From Gammaproteobacteria bacterium (GTDB taxonomy: Bacteria; Pseudomonadota; Gammaproteobacteria; Steroidobacterales; GCA-2729495): DNA of 64,000 nucleotides. The stretch is from assembly GCA_021773815.1 (NCBI GenBank), contig JAJFJS010000143.1:1-64000 (forward strand). Direction: 5' to 3'. This document shows positions 8,758-19,430 of this stretch, piece after piece (the first letter of the stretch is position 1; each line of letters begins with the position of its first letter). The position numbers and the translations under genes are program-made. The notes below the pieces were generated by a model. It was not told where the DNA came from, searched no databases, and saw nothing but the letters and a program-made list of their open reading frames with translations.

Positions 8758-9771
8758 CTACAGCGTGACCCGGTAATAATCGACATACCAGTCGACGAAC
8801 CGCGCCACGCCCTCTTCGACGGGCGTGGTGGGGCGATAGCCGACCGTGTCCACGAGCGACTGGCAGTCGGCATAGGTATCTGGCACGTCACCGGGCTGCA
8901 TCGGCAACAGGTTCTTGTCCGCCTCGCGCCCGAGACAGGCCTCGAGTACCTCGATGTAGTGCATCAGTTCCACGGGCCGGTTGTTGCCGATATTGTAGAT
9001 CCGGTACGGCGCACGGCTCGATGCCGGGTCCGGGACATCGGAGTCCCAGTCCGGATTCGGCGTCGCGACCGTATCCATCGACGCGACGACGCCGCGCGCG
9101 ATGTCATCGACATACGTGAAGTCGCGACGGTGATGGCCGTGGTTGAACACATCGATCGGTTTGCCGGCCAGGATATTCTTCGTGAACAGGAACAACGCCA
9201 TATCCGGCCGGCCCCACGGGCCATAGACCGTGAAGAACCGCAGGCCGGTCGTCGGCATCCCATAGAGCGACGAATACGAATGCGCCATCAGCTCGGTCGC
9301 TTTTTTCGTCGCCGCGTACAGCGCCAGCGGATGATCGACGTTCTGGTGCACCGAGAACGGCATCGCAGTATTGGCGCCGTAGACTGAACTCGTCGACGCG
9401 TAGACGAGATGGCCCACATCGTGGTGTCGGCACCCCTCGAGCACGTGCAGCGTGCCGACGACGTTGCTGTCGACGTAGGAATGGGGGTTCTCGATCGAAT
9501 ACCGGACCCCGGCCTGTGCGGCCAGGTGAATCACACGGTCGAACCCGGCACGCGCGAACAGGCCTTCGACGGCCGCGCGGTCGGCCAGTTCGATCCGTTC
9601 AAATGCGAATGCCGGTGATTGCTCGAGGAGCCGCAGGCGGGCTTCCTTCAGGCTGACATCATAGTAGTCATTCAGGTTATCGAGCCCGACCACCTGCTCC
9701 CCGCGTTCCAGCAACAACCGGCTCACGTGGAAGCCGATGAACCCGGCCGCGCCCGTAACCAGAATCTTCAT
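8758..9771 (-). CDS. NAD-dependent nucleotide-sugar 4-epimerase (UDP-glucuronate epimerase type)
   Basis: A 337-residue extended short-chain dehydrogenase. [10 protein letters not shown] near residues 7-16 is the NAD-binding glycine motif. The Ser-Tyr-Lys catalytic set appears as ASTSSVYG near residue 125 and YAATKKA near 152. The early [16 protein letters not shown] segment and overall likeness fit UDP-glucuronate 4-epimerases (CapI/LspL), which make UDP-galacturonate. A UDP-GlcNAcA/GalNAcA epimerase is the alternative. It lies 69 bp downstream of the UDP-HexNAc dehydrogenase gene, so the two probably make an acidic sugar precursor for the polysaccharide. The exact substrate cannot be read from the sequence. 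Confidence 0.88.
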   Translation of the reverse strand: MKILVTGAAGFIGFHVSRLLLERGEQVVGLDNLNDYYDVSLKEARLRLLEQSPAFAFERIELADRAAVEGLFARAGFDRVIHLAAQAGVRYSIENPHSYVDSNVVGTLHVLEGCRHHDVGHLVYASTSSVYGANTAMPFSVHQNVDHPLALYAATKKATELMAHSYSSLYGMPTTGLRFFTVYGPWGRPDMALFLFTKNILAGKPIDVFNHGHHRRDFTYVDDIARGVVASMDTVATPNPDWDSDVPDPASSRAPYRIYNIGNNRPVELMHYIEVLEACLGREADKNLLPMQPGDVPDTYADCQSLVDTVGYRPTTPVEEGVARFVDWYVDYYRVTL

Positions 9772-9840
9772 ATTGAATCAGCCCGTGATCTCGATGTTCC
9801 GCATGCGTCACGCGGGACGAATGAACCGCGATCGATACAA

Positions 9841-11127
9841 TTATAAGCGCGCGTCGACCCGATCGGCAGGCAACACGGACTTGATATCGTAAACGACGTG
9901 GTCGGGCTTGCCCAGCGCATGTATCGCGTCGATGGACATCTCGATGAACTGCCGATGCGACACAGCCAGCACGATGCCGTCGTATTGCCCGTCCGCGGGC
10001 CGCTCGCGAGTCGTATCGACGCCGTACTCGGCACGGACGGCTGCGGTGTCGGCCCACGGGTCGTAGACTTCGACGGTCGCGCCGAAATCGCACAGTTCCC
10101 GAATGACATCGATGACCCGCGTATTGCGTATATCGGGGCAATTCTCCTTGAAGGTGATGCCCATGATCAGGATGCGTGCCGCCGGCAGGCCGATGCCCTT
10201 CCTCGCCATCAGGCGCACAACCTGGGACGCGACATACAGGCCCATATTGTCGTTGATGCGTCGGCCCGCGAGAATCATCGCCGGGTGATAGCCGATCTCC
10301 TGAGACTTGTGCGTCAGGTAATACGGATCGACACCGATACAGTGGCCGCCGACCAGGCCGGGCCGGAACGGCAGGAAATTCCACTTGGTGCCCGCAGCCT
10401 CGAGGACTTCCAGCGTGTCGAGTCCGAGCCGGTTGAATATCAGCGCGAGTTCGTTGATGAGCGCGATATTCACGTCACGCTGGGTGTTCTCGATGACCTT
10501 GGCCGCTTCGGCAACACGAATACTTGACGCGCGATAGGTCCCGGCGCGGATGACTTTACGGTACAGCGCATCGACAAACTCCGCGGCCTCGGGCGTCGAT
10601 CCGGAGGTGACTTTCAGGATATCAGTTACCCGATGCTCCTTGTCGCCCGGATTGATTCGCTCCGGGCTGTAACCGAGAAAGAAGTCCTCGTTGACCGTCA
10701 GGCCCGATACCTCGGCGAGGATCGGCGCGCAGTCCTCCTCGGTCGCGCCCGGGTAGACCGTGGATTCGTAAATAACGATATCGCCGGCCCCGAGTACCTG
10801 GCCGACGCTGCGGCTCGCCGCGAGCAATGCGCCGAGATCCGGCCGCTTGGCCTCGTCGATCGGCGTCGGTACGGTAACAATAAATACATTACAGCCGCGC
10901 AGGTCATCAATCGTCTCGGTGAACGACAACCGGCCGGAGGCCGCCAGTTCCTCGCCGGTGACTTCGAGCGTGGCATCGTGGCCGGACCGTAGCTCGGCGA
11001 CCCGGACCCGGCTGATATCGAAGCCAATGGTCTCGAAATGCCGGCCGAACTCGACCGCCAGCGGCAAGCCGACGTAGCCGAGACCGATGATGGCGACCTT
11101 CGATGCGTCCGGGCTGTTCAGATTCAT
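9841..11127 (-). CDS. tviB: UDP-N-acetylhexosamine 6-dehydrogenase (TviB/WbpO-like)
   Basis: A nucleotide-sugar dehydrogenase of about 428 residues that oxidises C6 of UDP-GlcNAc or UDP-GalNAc to the uronic acid. It has the Rossmann motif [16 protein letters not shown], the family segment [13 protein letters not shown] and the catalytic-Cys motif [13 protein letters not shown]. The reading frame is open to 11184, but the ATG at 11127 is preferred: it has a GGA seven bases upstream and gives the usual TviB length of about 425. Similarity is greatest to TviB/WbpO rather than UDP-glucose dehydrogenase. It stands first in the minus-strand run of sugar genes, so its upstream region may hold their promoter. 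Confidence 0.88.
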   Translation of the reverse strand: MNLNSPDASKVAIIGLGYVGLPLAVEFGRHFETIGFDISRVRVAELRSGHDATLEVTGEELAASGRLSFTETIDDLRGCNVFIVTVPTPIDEAKRPDLGALLAASRSVGQVLGAGDIVIYESTVYPGATEEDCAPILAEVSGLTVNEDFFLGYSPERINPGDKEHRVTDILKVTSGSTPEAAEFVDALYRKVIRAGTYRASSIRVAEAAKVIENTQRDVNIALINELALIFNRLGLDTLEVLEAAGTKWNFLPFRPGLVGGHCIGVDPYYLTHKSQEIGYHPAMILAGRRINDNMGLYVASQVVRLMARKGIGLPAARILIMGITFKENCPDIRNTRVIDVIRELCDFGATVEVYDPWADTAAVRAEYGVDTTRERPADGQYDGIVLAVSHRQFIEMSIDAIHALGKPDHVVYDIKSVLPADRVDARL

Positions 11128-11242
11128 GCTCATATCCAATGACTTCGCAAAATGACCCCACCGGCCGCGCGAAACCGCGACCAACGCGGCGGGGCTGCCA
11201 TTCTCACCGGATTCGACCGGTTCGGCTATTTAACAGGTCACA

Positions 11243-12748
11243 TTACAGCAGGTAGATGACCGCCAGCAGCCCGGTGATGCTCATCGTCACCGTATACGGC
11301 AGCGCCATCAGCACCATGCGGCCGTACGACAGGCGTATCAGCGGCGCCAGCGCCGAGGTCAGCAGGAACAAAAATGCCGCCTGCCCGTTCGGAGTCGCGA
11401 CGCTCGGGATATTCGTGCCGGTGTTGATCGCCACGGCCAGCAGGTTGAACTGTTCGATCGTGATCTCGCCGGCCAGCAGCGCATTCTTGACCTCGGAGAT
11501 ATACACCGTCGCGACGAAAACGTTATCGCTGATCATCGACAGCACACCATTGGCCAGGTAGAACGCCGAGGTGCGCAGGTCGTCGCCCTCCAGCGCCAGC
11601 ACAAAGTCAGTGACCGGCGTGAACAGGTGTTGATCGTGTATCACTGCAACGATCGCGAAAAACACGACGAGCAGCGACGTGAACGGCAGCGCCTCTTCAA
11701 ACGCATGGCCGATGCGATGCTCCTCAGTCACGCCGTTGAAGGCAGTGGCCACGACGATGACCATCAGGCCGATGATACCGACCTCGGCCAGGTGCAGGCC
11801 GAGTGCGATAACCAGCAGGATCGAACAGCCGGCCTGGATGATCAGTACCGCGGTCTGGCGCTCTGTGCGTCGTCCGGATTCGAAGCGGTCATATTCGCCC
11901 AGGATCTCACGGACCGCCGGGCGCAGCGTCGCGCCATAGCCGAACCAACCGAGCAGTTCGAGGGACATGCAGGTGAGCAGCCCGACGGCCAGAACCGGCA
12001 TCGTCACCGGCGCCATGCGCAGAAAGAACTCGATGAATTCCCAGCCCGCTTCCTTGGCAATCAACAGGTTCTGGGGCTCGCCGACCAGCGTCGTGACGCC
12101 GCCCAGCGCGGTACCGATGGCCGCGTGCATCATCAGGTTGCGCAGGAATGCGCGGAATTGATCGAGATCCTCGCGGTGCAGTTCCTTGACCTCGTCATCG
12201 GCCGAGTGGTCGTGATCGTGGTCGTAACCGTACCCCGATGCGACCTTGTGATAGACCCCGTAGAAGCCTTCCGCGACCGTGATAACGACGGCCGTCACAG
12301 TCAATGCATCAAGGAAGGCCGACAGCACGGCCGAAACCGCACAGAACAATACAGACAACAGCGTTTTTGACTGAACGCCGAGCAGAATCTTGGTAAACGC
12401 AAAAAGCAGCATCTCCTTCAGGAAGTAGATGCCGGCCACCATGAACATCAGCAGCAGGATGACCGGAAAATTCTGCACCGTTTCCGCATAGATGGCGTCC
12501 GGTGACGTCAGCCCGATAATGACCGCTTCGATCGCCAGCAGACCACCCGGCTGCAACGGATAGCACTTCAGCGCCATCGCCAGGCAGAAGATGAACTCGG
12601 CGATCAGCAGCCAGCCGGCGATGAAATTGCCCATCGTGGCGGCGACAATCGGGTTCAGTACCAGGAAACCAATGATGGTGAACTTGAACCAATCGGGAGA
12701 GCGGCCGAGAAAATTCTCGGTAAATGCCTTGCCCATCGTTTGCGTCAT
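11243..12748 (-). CDS. nhaB: Sodium/proton antiporter NhaB
   Basis: A 501-residue integral membrane protein exporting Na+ in exchange for H+. The N-terminus ([22 protein letters not shown]), the early [17 protein letters not shown] helix, the [14 protein letters not shown] helix and the [21 protein letters not shown] segment are strongly NhaB-like, and about 12 hydrophobic helices span the protein. A His/Asp-rich cytoplasmic loop ([12 protein letters not shown]) near residue 175 is more charged than usual and could bind metal. The ATG at 12748 has GGA five bases upstream. It suggests an organism exposed to Na+, such as a marine or alkaline habitat. Confidence 0.95.
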   Translation of the reverse strand: MTQTMGKAFTENFLGRSPDWFKFTIIGFLVLNPIVAATMGNFIAGWLLIAEFIFCLAMALKCYPLQPGGLLAIEAVIIGLTSPDAIYAETVQNFPVILLLMFMVAGIYFLKEMLLFAFTKILLGVQSKTLLSVLFCAVSAVLSAFLDALTVTAVVITVAEGFYGVYHKVASGYGYDHDHDHSADDEVKELHREDLDQFRAFLRNLMMHAAIGTALGGVTTLVGEPQNLLIAKEAGWEFIEFFLRMAPVTMPVLAVGLLTCMSLELLGWFGYGATLRPAVREILGEYDRFESGRRTERQTAVLIIQAGCSILLVIALGLHLAEVGIIGLMVIVVATAFNGVTEEHRIGHAFEEALPFTSLLVVFFAIVAVIHDQHLFTPVTDFVLALEGDDLRTSAFYLANGVLSMISDNVFVATVYISEVKNALLAGEITIEQFNLLAVAINTGTNIPSVATPNGQAAFLFLLTSALAPLIRLSYGRMVLMALPYTVTMSITGLLAVIYLL

Positions 12749-12833
12749 CTAATCCAGCCTCTTGATCTGCGGACGCGGGATTCTAGTATGCATTCCCCCG
12801 GCGGACCAAGATCGGCCGCCCGGCGGGCGAGCA

Positions 12834-13559
12834 TCATCCCGAATTTTCCAGCTTGCGCCAAACGGCCCCGTCCGGGGCGGCACCGTCAATCAACTCCAGG
12901 TACCGGGCATGTGCTTCGAGTTCCGCGTCCGTCGCGCGGACAACCGCCAGTTCCAGCCCGTCCCGATCGACGACCGCCGCGGCGCTTCCGGGTTGCGCCA
13001 CCTGACCGGGGGCAGCCACCTGCTCGAAAGACAATGCACCCTGCCCGCCCGTCATCGCAAGATAGACGTCGGCCAGCAGCTGCGCGTCGAGCAGGGCACC
13101 GTGATAGTTCCGCCCCGAATTGTCGACGTCGTAACGCTTGCACAATGCGTCCAGACTGTTGCGCTGACCGGGATGAATCTCGCGCGCCATGCGCAGGGTA
13201 TCGATCACCTCGCAGATCACGCCGATCGACGTCGAATTGAGTCCGGCAGACCGAAACTCGTTGTCGATAAAGCCGACATCGAAGGCCGCGTTATGGATAA
13301 TCAGCTCGGCGCCGGAAATGAACTCGATGAATTGTTCGGCGATGTCGGCGAATCGGGGCTTGTCCCGCAACATTTTGCTGGAGATGCCGTGCACCTCTTC
13401 GGCCGCCTCGTCGATATCACGATCAGGCTGCACGTAGCGGTGAAATGTCTGGTCGGTACGGCGCCGATTCATCAATTCGACGCAACCGATCTCGATGATA
13501 CGGTGTCCTTTCGACACCTCGAGCCCCGTCGTTTCGGTGTCGAGTACGATCTGCCTCAT
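12834..13559 (-). CDS. dnaQ: DNA polymerase III epsilon subunit (proofreading exonuclease)
   Basis: A DEDDh 3'-5' exonuclease of 241 residues that proofreads for the replicative polymerase. Exo I is RQIVLDTETTG at the N-terminus (Asp7, Glu9). Exo II is HNAAFDVGFID. Exo III is the NYHGALLDAQLLADVYLAM region with the catalytic His and Asp. The frame is open upstream to 13685, but the ATG at 13559 places the protein start at MRQIVLDTETTG as in the family. It is 13 bp downstream of rnhA on the same strand. In E. coli dnaQ and rnhA are divergent neighbours; here they are co-directional. Confidence 0.96.
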   Translation of the reverse strand: MRQIVLDTETTGLEVSKGHRIIEIGCVELMNRRRTDQTFHRYVQPDRDIDEAAEEVHGISSKMLRDKPRFADIAEQFIEFISGAELIIHNAAFDVGFIDNEFRSAGLNSTSIGVICEVIDTLRMAREIHPGQRNSLDALCKRYDVDNSGRNYHGALLDAQLLADVYLAMTGGQGALSFEQVAAPGQVAQPGSAAAVVDRDGLELAVVRATDAELEAHARYLELIDGAAPDGAVWRKLENSG

Positions 13560-13572
13560 CGGTCGACTCCGG

Positions 13573-14052
13573 TCACGATCTTGCCCGCTCGCCAAGGCCG
13601 CCCGCGGCGCGAAGATCCTGCAGCATCTCGTCGAGCCCCCGATTGGCCAGTTCGTCAGCCTTTTCGTTACCGGGCACGCCTGCATGTCCCTTGACCCAAC
13701 GCCACTCGACCCGGTGATCGCTGACCGCCTGCTCGAGCGCCTGCCACAGATCCTGATTCTTGACGGGTTTCTTGCCGGCAGTCTTCCATCCGCGTCGTTT
13801 CCAGTTTTCCAGCCACTCCTCGATACCGCGCCGCACGTACTCCGAATCCGTGTAGACCGTCACCCGGCACTCCTTCTTCAACGCCCCGAGCCCGCGAATC
13901 GCCGCCGTCAGTTCCATGCGGTTGTTGGTCGTCGACAATTCGCCGCCGCAGAGTTCTTTTTCATGTCCGTCGGCCAACAGCAATACGCCCCAGCCGCCGG
14001 GACCGGGGTTCCCGCGACACGCGCCGTCCGTGTAGATTTCGACCCTGCTCAT
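13573..14052 (-). CDS. rnhA: Ribonuclease HI
   Basis: A 159-residue RNase H that cuts the RNA strand of RNA-DNA hybrids. All catalytic carboxylates are visible: Asp in [19 protein letters not shown], Glu in [12 protein letters not shown], Asp in VYTDSEYV, and the C-terminal Asp in [10 protein letters not shown], with the basic protrusion [18 protein letters not shown] between. The start at 14052 gives the family's usual [10 protein letters not shown] beginning and overlaps the methyltransferase stop by 4 bp (ATGA). This indicates a methyltransferase-rnhA-dnaQ transcription unit. Confidence 0.97.
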   Translation of the reverse strand: MSRVEIYTDGACRGNPGPGGWGVLLLADGHEKELCGGELSTTNNRMELTAAIRGLGALKKECRVTVYTDSEYVRRGIEEWLENWKRRGWKTAGKKPVKNQDLWQALEQAVSDHRVEWRWVKGHAGVPGNEKADELANRGLDEMLQDLRAAGGLGERARS

Positions 14053-14861
14053 GCAACGTTTCGCGTTGACGGATTGACCAGCCCGCCGACAAGCTGGCGT
14101 CGCGGCCTCCACGTGGCCTTGATCGGCGTTACCGTATACATCGCCTTCCTGGCAACCAGCATATAGCAACTGGCAAAAGGCGCGTGCTGACGCCAGACCT
14201 GAAAAGCGGCGGAAATACTCAGGCGGACCGCGCGGAAAAACCGGTTCGTGCGACGGACCAGGTCATGTTTTCGATAGGCGTCGGTGACGCGATTGCCGGG
14301 CGCGCGCCGCTTACGCAGCCTGCGTGATCGACGCAGCACCGGAGCCGGGAAATAGTGAAACGACGAGTGATCGACCGAAAAATTCAGCAGGTGCAGCCAG
14401 TCGCGTAGCCGATACTCCGAGATCAGACGTTGGAGTCCCGGCGGGAATCGCCGCCGCGACAGCAGATGTCGCAGGCCCCAGAAACTGACCGGGTTGAACC
14501 CCAAAATTACGATATGCCCATCCGATCGCAATACGCGATTCAGTTCACGCAAAACGCCGTGCGGATCCTCGTGAGCCTCGAGAACATGCGGCAACAGGAC
14601 GATGTCGATCGAGTCGTTCGCGATGCCGAGGCAGTTCGACGCCATGACGATGTCGACACCGTCGCCGCCCCCCGCGCCGACCACGGCCGCTCGCTTGGTG
14701 CGCGCATACTGCGGAAACTCATCACTGCCCCAGGCGCCGATCTGCAGGTATTGGTCACCAAAAATACTTTCCAGCGCCGGACGAACCCGAGCGCCTTCCT
14801 CGCGCAACAGGGCACGTCCGGTTGGGGTATTCAGCCAATCGATATAGCTCATCGGTGCCAA
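14049..14861 (-). CDS. SAM-dependent methyltransferase (YafS-like)
   Basis: A class I methyltransferase of about 270 residues. A degenerate SAM-binding region ([17 protein letters not shown]), a following [19 protein letters not shown] motif and the [19 protein letters not shown] strand are typical of the Methyltransf_11 family. E. coli has yafS in the same place beside rnhA-dnaQ, which supports the assignment. The substrate is unknown. The TTG at 14861 has AAGAGAG six bases upstream; an in-frame ATG at 14852 is an alternative with a worse spacing. The C-terminal basic stretch ([15 protein letters not shown]) could contact RNA or membranes. Transcription diverges from fabI. Confidence 0.8.
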   Translation of the reverse strand: MAPMSYIDWLNTPTGRALLREEGARVRPALESIFGDQYLQIGAWGSDEFPQYARTKRAAVVGAGGGDGVDIVMASNCLGIANDSIDIVLLPHVLEAHEDPHGVLRELNRVLRSDGHIVILGFNPVSFWGLRHLLSRRRFPPGLQRLISEYRLRDWLHLLNFSVDHSSFHYFPAPVLRRSRRLRKRRAPGNRVTDAYRKHDLVRRTNRFFRAVRLSISAAFQVWRQHAPFASCYMLVARKAMYTVTPIKATWRPRRQLVGGLVNPSTRNVA

Positions 14862-15029
14862 TCAATACTCTCTTGCAGGTAGAATCGCTGCGTTATAATA
14901 CCCAAGAGCGATACCAAAGTCCGAGTTCGATCAGTCCGGCATACCGATTCAGCCGGCATGGGGCAAACACAGCAACCGTCGTGATTCGTCGTACAATGTG
15001 TGACGAAGTTCACGCTACCCGGGTGAAAT

Positions 15030-15809
15030 ATGGGATTCCTGACAGGCAAAAAGGCATTGATTACGGGCATCGCGAGCGACCGCTCCATCGCATGGGGCGC
15101 CGCGCAAGCCATGGCCCGCGAGGGTTGCGAACTCGCCTTTACCTATCAGGGCGAAAAGATCAAGGACCGGGTAATCGAATTTGCCAGCCAGGTGGACAGC
15201 TCCATATGTCTGCCAATGGATGTGGCAAGCGACGAGCAGATCGATGCCGTTTTCCGGTCATTGAACAAAGACTGGGACAAACTCGACATCATCCTGCACT
15301 CGATCGGCTTTGCGCCCCGCGACCAGATGGCCGGCGACTACCTCGAGACCGTCAACCGCGAAGGCTCCCGGGTCGCGCACGACATCTCCAGTTACAGCTT
15401 CCCGGCCCTGGCCAAGGCCGGCCGCTCAATGCTGTCCGCAAACAGCGCACTGTTGACCCTGAGCTATCTCGGCGCCGTTCGGGCAATTCCCAACTACAAC
15501 ATCATGGGGCCGGCCAAGGCCAGCCTCGAAGCCAACGTGCGCTTCATGGCCGCAGATCTGGGCAGGCACGGGATACGGGTAAACGGCATCTCCGCCGGGC
15601 CGATCAAGACGCTGGCCGCAATGGGCATCGGCGGGTTTCGCGGCATGCTGGCCCAGTTCGAGAAGGTTGCCCCGCTGCGCCGCGCCGTAACCGTCGAAGA
15701 GGTCGGTAACGTCGTGGCGTTTCTGTGTTCGGACCTGGCCTCGGGCATCACCGGCGAAATCGTCTATGTCGATGCCGGCTACAACATTCTCGGCTTCGGT
15801 ATCGGCTGA
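15030..15809 (+). CDS. fabI: Enoyl-[acyl-carrier-protein] reductase (NADH) FabI
   Basis: A 259-residue short-chain dehydrogenase that performs the last reduction in each fatty-acid elongation cycle. The FabI-specific features are [18 protein letters not shown] at the N-terminus in place of the classical TGxxxGIG, the [12 protein letters not shown] segment, and the catalytic Tyr/Lys in [17 protein letters not shown]. The C-terminal [12 protein letters not shown] is also standard. It is the target family of triclosan. A lone gene, it is divergent from the methyltransferase and convergent with the symporter, with only 27 bp to the symporter's stop codon. Confidence 0.97.
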   Translation: MGFLTGKKALITGIASDRSIAWGAAQAMAREGCELAFTYQGEKIKDRVIEFASQVDSSICLPMDVASDEQIDAVFRSLNKDWDKLDIILHSIGFAPRDQMAGDYLETVNREGSRVAHDISSYSFPALAKAGRSMLSANSALLTLSYLGAVRAIPNYNIMGPAKASLEANVRFMAADLGRHGIRVNGISAGPIKTLAAMGIGGFRGMLAQFEKVAPLRRAVTVEEVGNVVAFLCSDLASGITGEIVYVDAGYNILGFGIG

Positions 15810-15811
15810 CG

Positions 15812-15832
15812 GGAATCAGGGGGGGGGATTCC
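15812..15832. terminator. Possible bidirectional hairpin between fabI and the symporter gene
   Basis: The arms GGAATC and GATTCC enclose a run of nine G residues (15819-15827) in the 27-bp gap between two convergent genes. The position suits a shared terminator, but no U-run follows on either strand and the stem is short. The call is therefore weak. Confidence 0.3.
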
Positions 15833-15836
15833 TGCC

Positions 15837-17132
15837 TTACGTTTCCGCCCGCTGCGCCAGGACTTTCGTCTCCTCCCCCTCCAGTCGCGCGATGATCACC
15901 GCGCAACTCGCATCGCCGAATACATTTACGCTCGTCCTGACCATATCGAGCACCCGGTCAAACACGAACAAGACGGCGATCGCCTCGACGGGCAGTCCGA
16001 CGGCCGCCAGAATGATGGCAATCGCAACCAGCGACGCCGATGGGATGCCTGCAACGCCTATCGACGTCACGAGCGCGATGACGACGATCGTGAACTGCAC
16101 CGTGATGCCGAGTTCCAGCCCATAGGCCTGCGCCAGGAACATCGCGGCCATGCACTCATACAACGCAGTCCCGTTCATATTCACTGTCGCACCCAGCGGC
16201 AGCACGAAACTGCTGATGCGATTCGAGACCCCGGCCTCCTTTTCCAGGCAATCCATCGTCACCGGGAGAGTTGCCGACGACGAGGCCGTGGAAAACGCGG
16301 TCAGCATCGCGGGCGTCATCGCGCGCAATACAGCCAACGGAGACACCCGACCGACCCAGCGCAGCAGCAGCGGCAGCGTCACGAGGAGATGCGTTAGCAG
16401 GGCTAGCAGCACGACAAGCGAAAACACCAGCAGTGGTTGCGCCGCATCCAGACCGGTCTTAGCGACGACTCGCGCTACCAGCCCGAATACACCGATCGGT
16501 GCAAACGCCATGACCCATTCGGTCATTTTCATCATGACCTGAAACACGGCGCTCCAGAACGTGAACAACGGACCGGCCAGTTGCTCTTCGATCGTCGTCA
16601 TGAAGAATCCGAACAGCAGGCAGAAAAATATAATACCGAGCATCGAACCCTCGGCAGCCGCGGCGACGATATTCGTCGGCACCATGCGCAGAAATATCTG
16701 TACGACATCACCGACGCCTTTGTCGCCGACACGCGCGAGCACCTCGGCCGCATTACCGTGCAGCGCCAGCAATTCACCGACGGGCTGACCATCGATCAGA
16801 CCGGGGCGAACGACGTTGATGAACAACAGGCCAACCAGGATGGCAAACAGGGTCGTCACGGCATAAAACAGCAGAGTCTTGCCGCCGAGCTTGCCAAGAT
16901 GCCCCGATGCACCGATTCCCGCTACACCGACGATAATCGATGAAGATATCAGGGGGACGATCAACATCTTCAGGGCATTGATAAACAATGTCCCGATAAA
17001 ATCGAAAACCGCATACCAGGTGACGGGCCCGATGGTCGCGGTATCACCGGCAAGCTCACCGGCAACCGCCGCCAACCCGATGGCTATCAGGATTTGCCAG
17101 TGAAGCTTCAGTCGGCGGAGCTTGCTGATCAC
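15837..17132 (-). CDS. Dicarboxylate/amino acid:cation symporter (DAACS family)
   Basis: A 431-residue membrane transporter of the GltP/DctA/SstT family. The serine-rich motif (AFSTASSSATLPVTMDC) near residue 280 and the PLGATVNMNGTALYE substrate/Na+-binding segment near residue 310 are both intact, and the DRVLDMVRTSVNVFGDA motif of transmembrane helix 8 is present. It probably takes up glutamate, aspartate or C4-dicarboxylates with Na+ or H+; the exact substrate is not readable. It lies 13 bp downstream of ppiD on the same strand, so it may share that transcript. Confidence 0.92.
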   Translation of the reverse strand: MISKLRRLKLHWQILIAIGLAAVAGELAGDTATIGPVTWYAVFDFIGTLFINALKMLIVPLISSSIIVGVAGIGASGHLGKLGGKTLLFYAVTTLFAILVGLLFINVVRPGLIDGQPVGELLALHGNAAEVLARVGDKGVGDVVQIFLRMVPTNIVAAAAEGSMLGIIFFCLLFGFFMTTIEEQLAGPLFTFWSAVFQVMMKMTEWVMAFAPIGVFGLVARVVAKTGLDAAQPLLVFSLVVLLALLTHLLVTLPLLLRWVGRVSPLAVLRAMTPAMLTAFSTASSSATLPVTMDCLEKEAGVSNRISSFVLPLGATVNMNGTALYECMAAMFLAQAYGLELGITVQFTIVVIALVTSIGVAGIPSASLVAIAIILAAVGLPVEAIAVLFVFDRVLDMVRTSVNVFGDASCAVIIARLEGEETKVLAQRAET

Positions 17133-17145
17133 GGGTTAATCGTCG

Positions 17146-19059
17146 TCAGTTGATCTCGGGCTGATCGAAAAGACCGGGCGCGACGATAACCTTCGCGTCC
17201 GCGCGCAATTCTGCAACCAGTGCAGCAATCTCGTTGTTACCGCCCTGCCTGGCGAGCATTCGCTTGCGCTGATCGCGCGCATCCTGCGGCACCAAATCGG
17301 CGCGTCCCGGCTCGACCCGGTCCAGACGAAAAACCGCATATCCGCCGTCGGCCAGCAATGCCTCCCGATAGACCGGCGCAGTGCCGACCGGCCGCGGCGC
17401 CCGAAAGATTCCGGCCAGCAATTCCGGGCTGACGTCACTCGAATTGCGGTTCAGCATACCCGGCGCCTGCATCTCGACATCGAACGCCTGAGCGACGGCA
17501 TCAAGCGAATCACCCGCCTCGAGGCGCTGCAGAATTTGCGCACCGCGATCCCGCGCCAGTTGACCGGCCTTCTGTAACCGCACGCTTGCCTCCACACGAT
17601 CCCGGACTGCGTCGAACGGTTGCACGACAGACGGCCGATGCTCCGCTACACGCAGCACGATCGCAGAGTCGTCCCCGATCTCGATCAGTGGACTATTCTC
17701 GCCATCCTCGAGCACTGCAATATTGAAAGCGGCATCAACCAGCGCCGCGTTGTAGCCGAACGGGGGACCGCCGTTGCGGGAAAAGTCCTCGATCGTCCGG
17801 ACCTCGAGACCTGTTTCACTGGCGACTGCCTCAAGTCCCGTCGGGTTCTCCAGCGCCAGATCATCCACCTGCTCGGCAAGCGCATAAAAGCGGTCGGCAA
17901 TTTTCTGCTTGGTCAGTTCCTCCACCAGTTCATCACGAACATCGTCGAAGGTCTGCAAAGAACCGACGTTCACGGCGTCCAGCCGGATGATGTGATAGCC
18001 GAACTCGGTACGAACCGGCGCGGAAGTCTCGCCCTCCGCGAGCGCGAACAAGGCCTCCTCAAAGGCCGCCGCAAAATCGCCGCGTCCGGCCCAACCGAGG
18101 TCACCGCCCAGTTCGGCCGATACCGGGTCATCGGAGAATTCACGTGCCAGAGCATCGAATGTCTCGCCGTTGTCCAACCGCTGGCGCAGCTCCTCGGCCT
18201 TTTTTTCAGCCGCCGTCACATCGGTATCTTCATCCGTTGCGATCAGAATATGTCGGCTCTGGCGCTGCTCTGCCGCGACGAAACTTTCCGCGCGTGCCTC
18301 GTAATAGTCCCGGATTTCCTGCTCATCGACACTGACCTGCGGGACGATTTCATCCATACGTAACTCGACATACTCGAGCCGCACGGTTTCCTGCGTTCTG
18401 AACTCATCCGGATTAATGTCGTAATACGCCGTGAGTTCCTCATCCGCAATGACCAGATCGTCGGCGAGCTTCGCGGGCTCCAGCAGAATAAACGCTGCCT
18501 GCCGCTGCTCGGCGAGCAACTCGATATAGCGGCGAAATTGGGTCGGCGTGTAAAAGGCGCTCGATACAATCGCATCCTCAAGCTGAGCCACTTCCATCTG
18601 TGCACGCTGGTCCGACTCGAAACGTTCCGGCGATACTCCCTGACTCGCCAGCACGGCAACATAGGCTTCCCGGGAAAACTCGCCGGCTACCTGGAAAACC
18701 GGCTGACTGCCAATCAGCATCGACAGGCGGGTGTCGTCGATCCGGAAGCCGACATCGCGGACGTACTGGGTCACGATCTTGTTGCGAACGAGCCCTTCGA
18801 GCACGTTGCGCTGGATCTGTTGCTGGATCAACTCCGGCAGATCGCCCTGAAAAGCTTCCTGCTGTTCGATCAACTGATTTTGCACGACACGCCGGAAGAG
18901 GCGCATGTCGACTTCTTCACCGTTGACCTCGGCTGCATACGTGCCGGCCACGCCACCCTGGTCCATGTTGCCAAAAGAAATGACGAGCGTAACGCCGATA
19001 GCACCGATCACCAGGAAAGCGACGACGCCGGTGAATCGATCTCGGATTAATTGCAGCAT
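17146..19059 (-). CDS. ppiD: Membrane-anchored periplasmic folding chaperone PpiD
   Basis: A 637-residue protein with an N-terminal inner-membrane anchor ([22 protein letters not shown], about residues 9-30), a SurA_N-like chaperone region and one parvulin (PPIC) domain near residues 265-365 ([20 protein letters not shown], the [10 protein letters not shown] segment, [22 protein letters not shown]). A long C-terminal chaperone domain follows. PpiD works at the SecYEG exit on newly translocated outer-membrane proteins. Its position just after hupB, with the tRNA pair between, matches the gammaproteobacterial lon-hupB-ppiD order. A terminator for the tRNA unit lies between it and tRNA-Asp, so it is probably transcribed from its own promoter. 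Confidence 0.94.
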   Translation of the reverse strand: MLQLIRDRFTGVVAFLVIGAIGVTLVISFGNMDQGGVAGTYAAEVNGEEVDMRLFRRVVQNQLIEQQEAFQGDLPELIQQQIQRNVLEGLVRNKIVTQYVRDVGFRIDDTRLSMLIGSQPVFQVAGEFSREAYVAVLASQGVSPERFESDQRAQMEVAQLEDAIVSSAFYTPTQFRRYIELLAEQRQAAFILLEPAKLADDLVIADEELTAYYDINPDEFRTQETVRLEYVELRMDEIVPQVSVDEQEIRDYYEARAESFVAAEQRQSRHILIATDEDTDVTAAEKKAEELRQRLDNGETFDALAREFSDDPVSAELGGDLGWAGRGDFAAAFEEALFALAEGETSAPVRTEFGYHIIRLDAVNVGSLQTFDDVRDELVEELTKQKIADRFYALAEQVDDLALENPTGLEAVASETGLEVRTIEDFSRNGGPPFGYNAALVDAAFNIAVLEDGENSPLIEIGDDSAIVLRVAEHRPSVVQPFDAVRDRVEASVRLQKAGQLARDRGAQILQRLEAGDSLDAVAQAFDVEMQAPGMLNRNSSDVSPELLAGIFRAPRPVGTAPVYREALLADGGYAVFRLDRVEPGRADLVPQDARDQRKRMLARQGGNNEIAALVAELRADAKVIVAPGLFDQPEIN

Positions 19060-19110
19060 GTTTCAGTCAGCCCCGAATTGAATGATGTGCCCGGTATTGT
19101 ACGGCCAGAC

Positions 19111-19140
19111 AAAAAAAAGCGTCACATTGTGACGCTTTTT
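19111..19140 (-). terminator. Intrinsic terminator after tRNA-Asp
   Basis: The arms GCGTCAC (19119-19125) and GTGACGC (19129-19135) surround a 3-nt loop. On the minus strand the hairpin is followed by eight T residues. It ends the tRNA-Val/tRNA-Asp transcript. A T5 run on the other side would let it work on both strands. Confidence 0.88.
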
Positions 19141-19149
19141 CGTACCGTA

Positions 19150-19226
19150 TGGCGGAGCGGACGGGACTCGAACCCGCGACCCCCGGCGTGACAGGCCGGT
19201 ATTCTAACCAGCTGAACTACCGCTCC
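19150..19226 (-). tRNA. tRNA-Asp (GTC)
   Basis: A 77-nt cloverleaf including the encoded CCA. The acceptor arms GGAGCGG and CCGCTCC pair perfectly, the anticodon loop reads CTGTCAC (anticodon GTC), and the T-loop GGTTCGAGTCC is standard. It lies 12 bp downstream of tRNA-Val on the same strand, so the two are probably processed from one transcript. Confidence 0.97.
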
Positions 19227-19238
19227 CCAGGGTAAAAA

Positions 19239-19314
19239 TGGTGGGTGCTGAGGGGATCGAACCCCCGACCTACGCCTTGTAAGGGCGTCGCTCTCCCAGC
19301 TGAGCTAAGCACCC
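19239..19314 (-). tRNA. tRNA-Val (TAC)
   Basis: A 76-nt cloverleaf with encoded CCA and discriminator A. The acceptor 5' arm is GGGTGCT, the anticodon loop CTTACAA gives anticodon TAC, and the T-arm GGGGGTTCGATCCCC is intact. It is the first gene of the Val-Asp pair and lies between hupB and ppiD. Confidence 0.97.
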
Positions 19315-19347
19315 GACAGGGATGATAGCTACCCAGCACAACCACAT

Positions 19348-19365
19348 CGCCGGCATGCGCCGGCG
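19348..19365. other. GC-rich hairpin between hupB and tRNA-Val
   Basis: The perfect arms CGCCGGC and GCCGGCG surround a 4-base ATGC loop in the 116-bp gap. No T-run follows on the minus strand. It may protect the hupB mRNA end or act as a weak terminator; its function is not determined. Confidence 0.4.
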
Positions 19366-19430
19366 ACACGGTATAGCACTTTGCCACCGAAACAGCGCTG
19401 GTTTAAGGCTGTCCCGATGCGAAGGGCGCG

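Noticed and set aside
14871-14899. Promoter toward fabI (TATAAT at 14894-14899)
   Set aside because: The -10 is perfect, but the best -35 (TTGCAG) is only 15 bp away and the site would give a leader over 120 nt; too uncertain to list.
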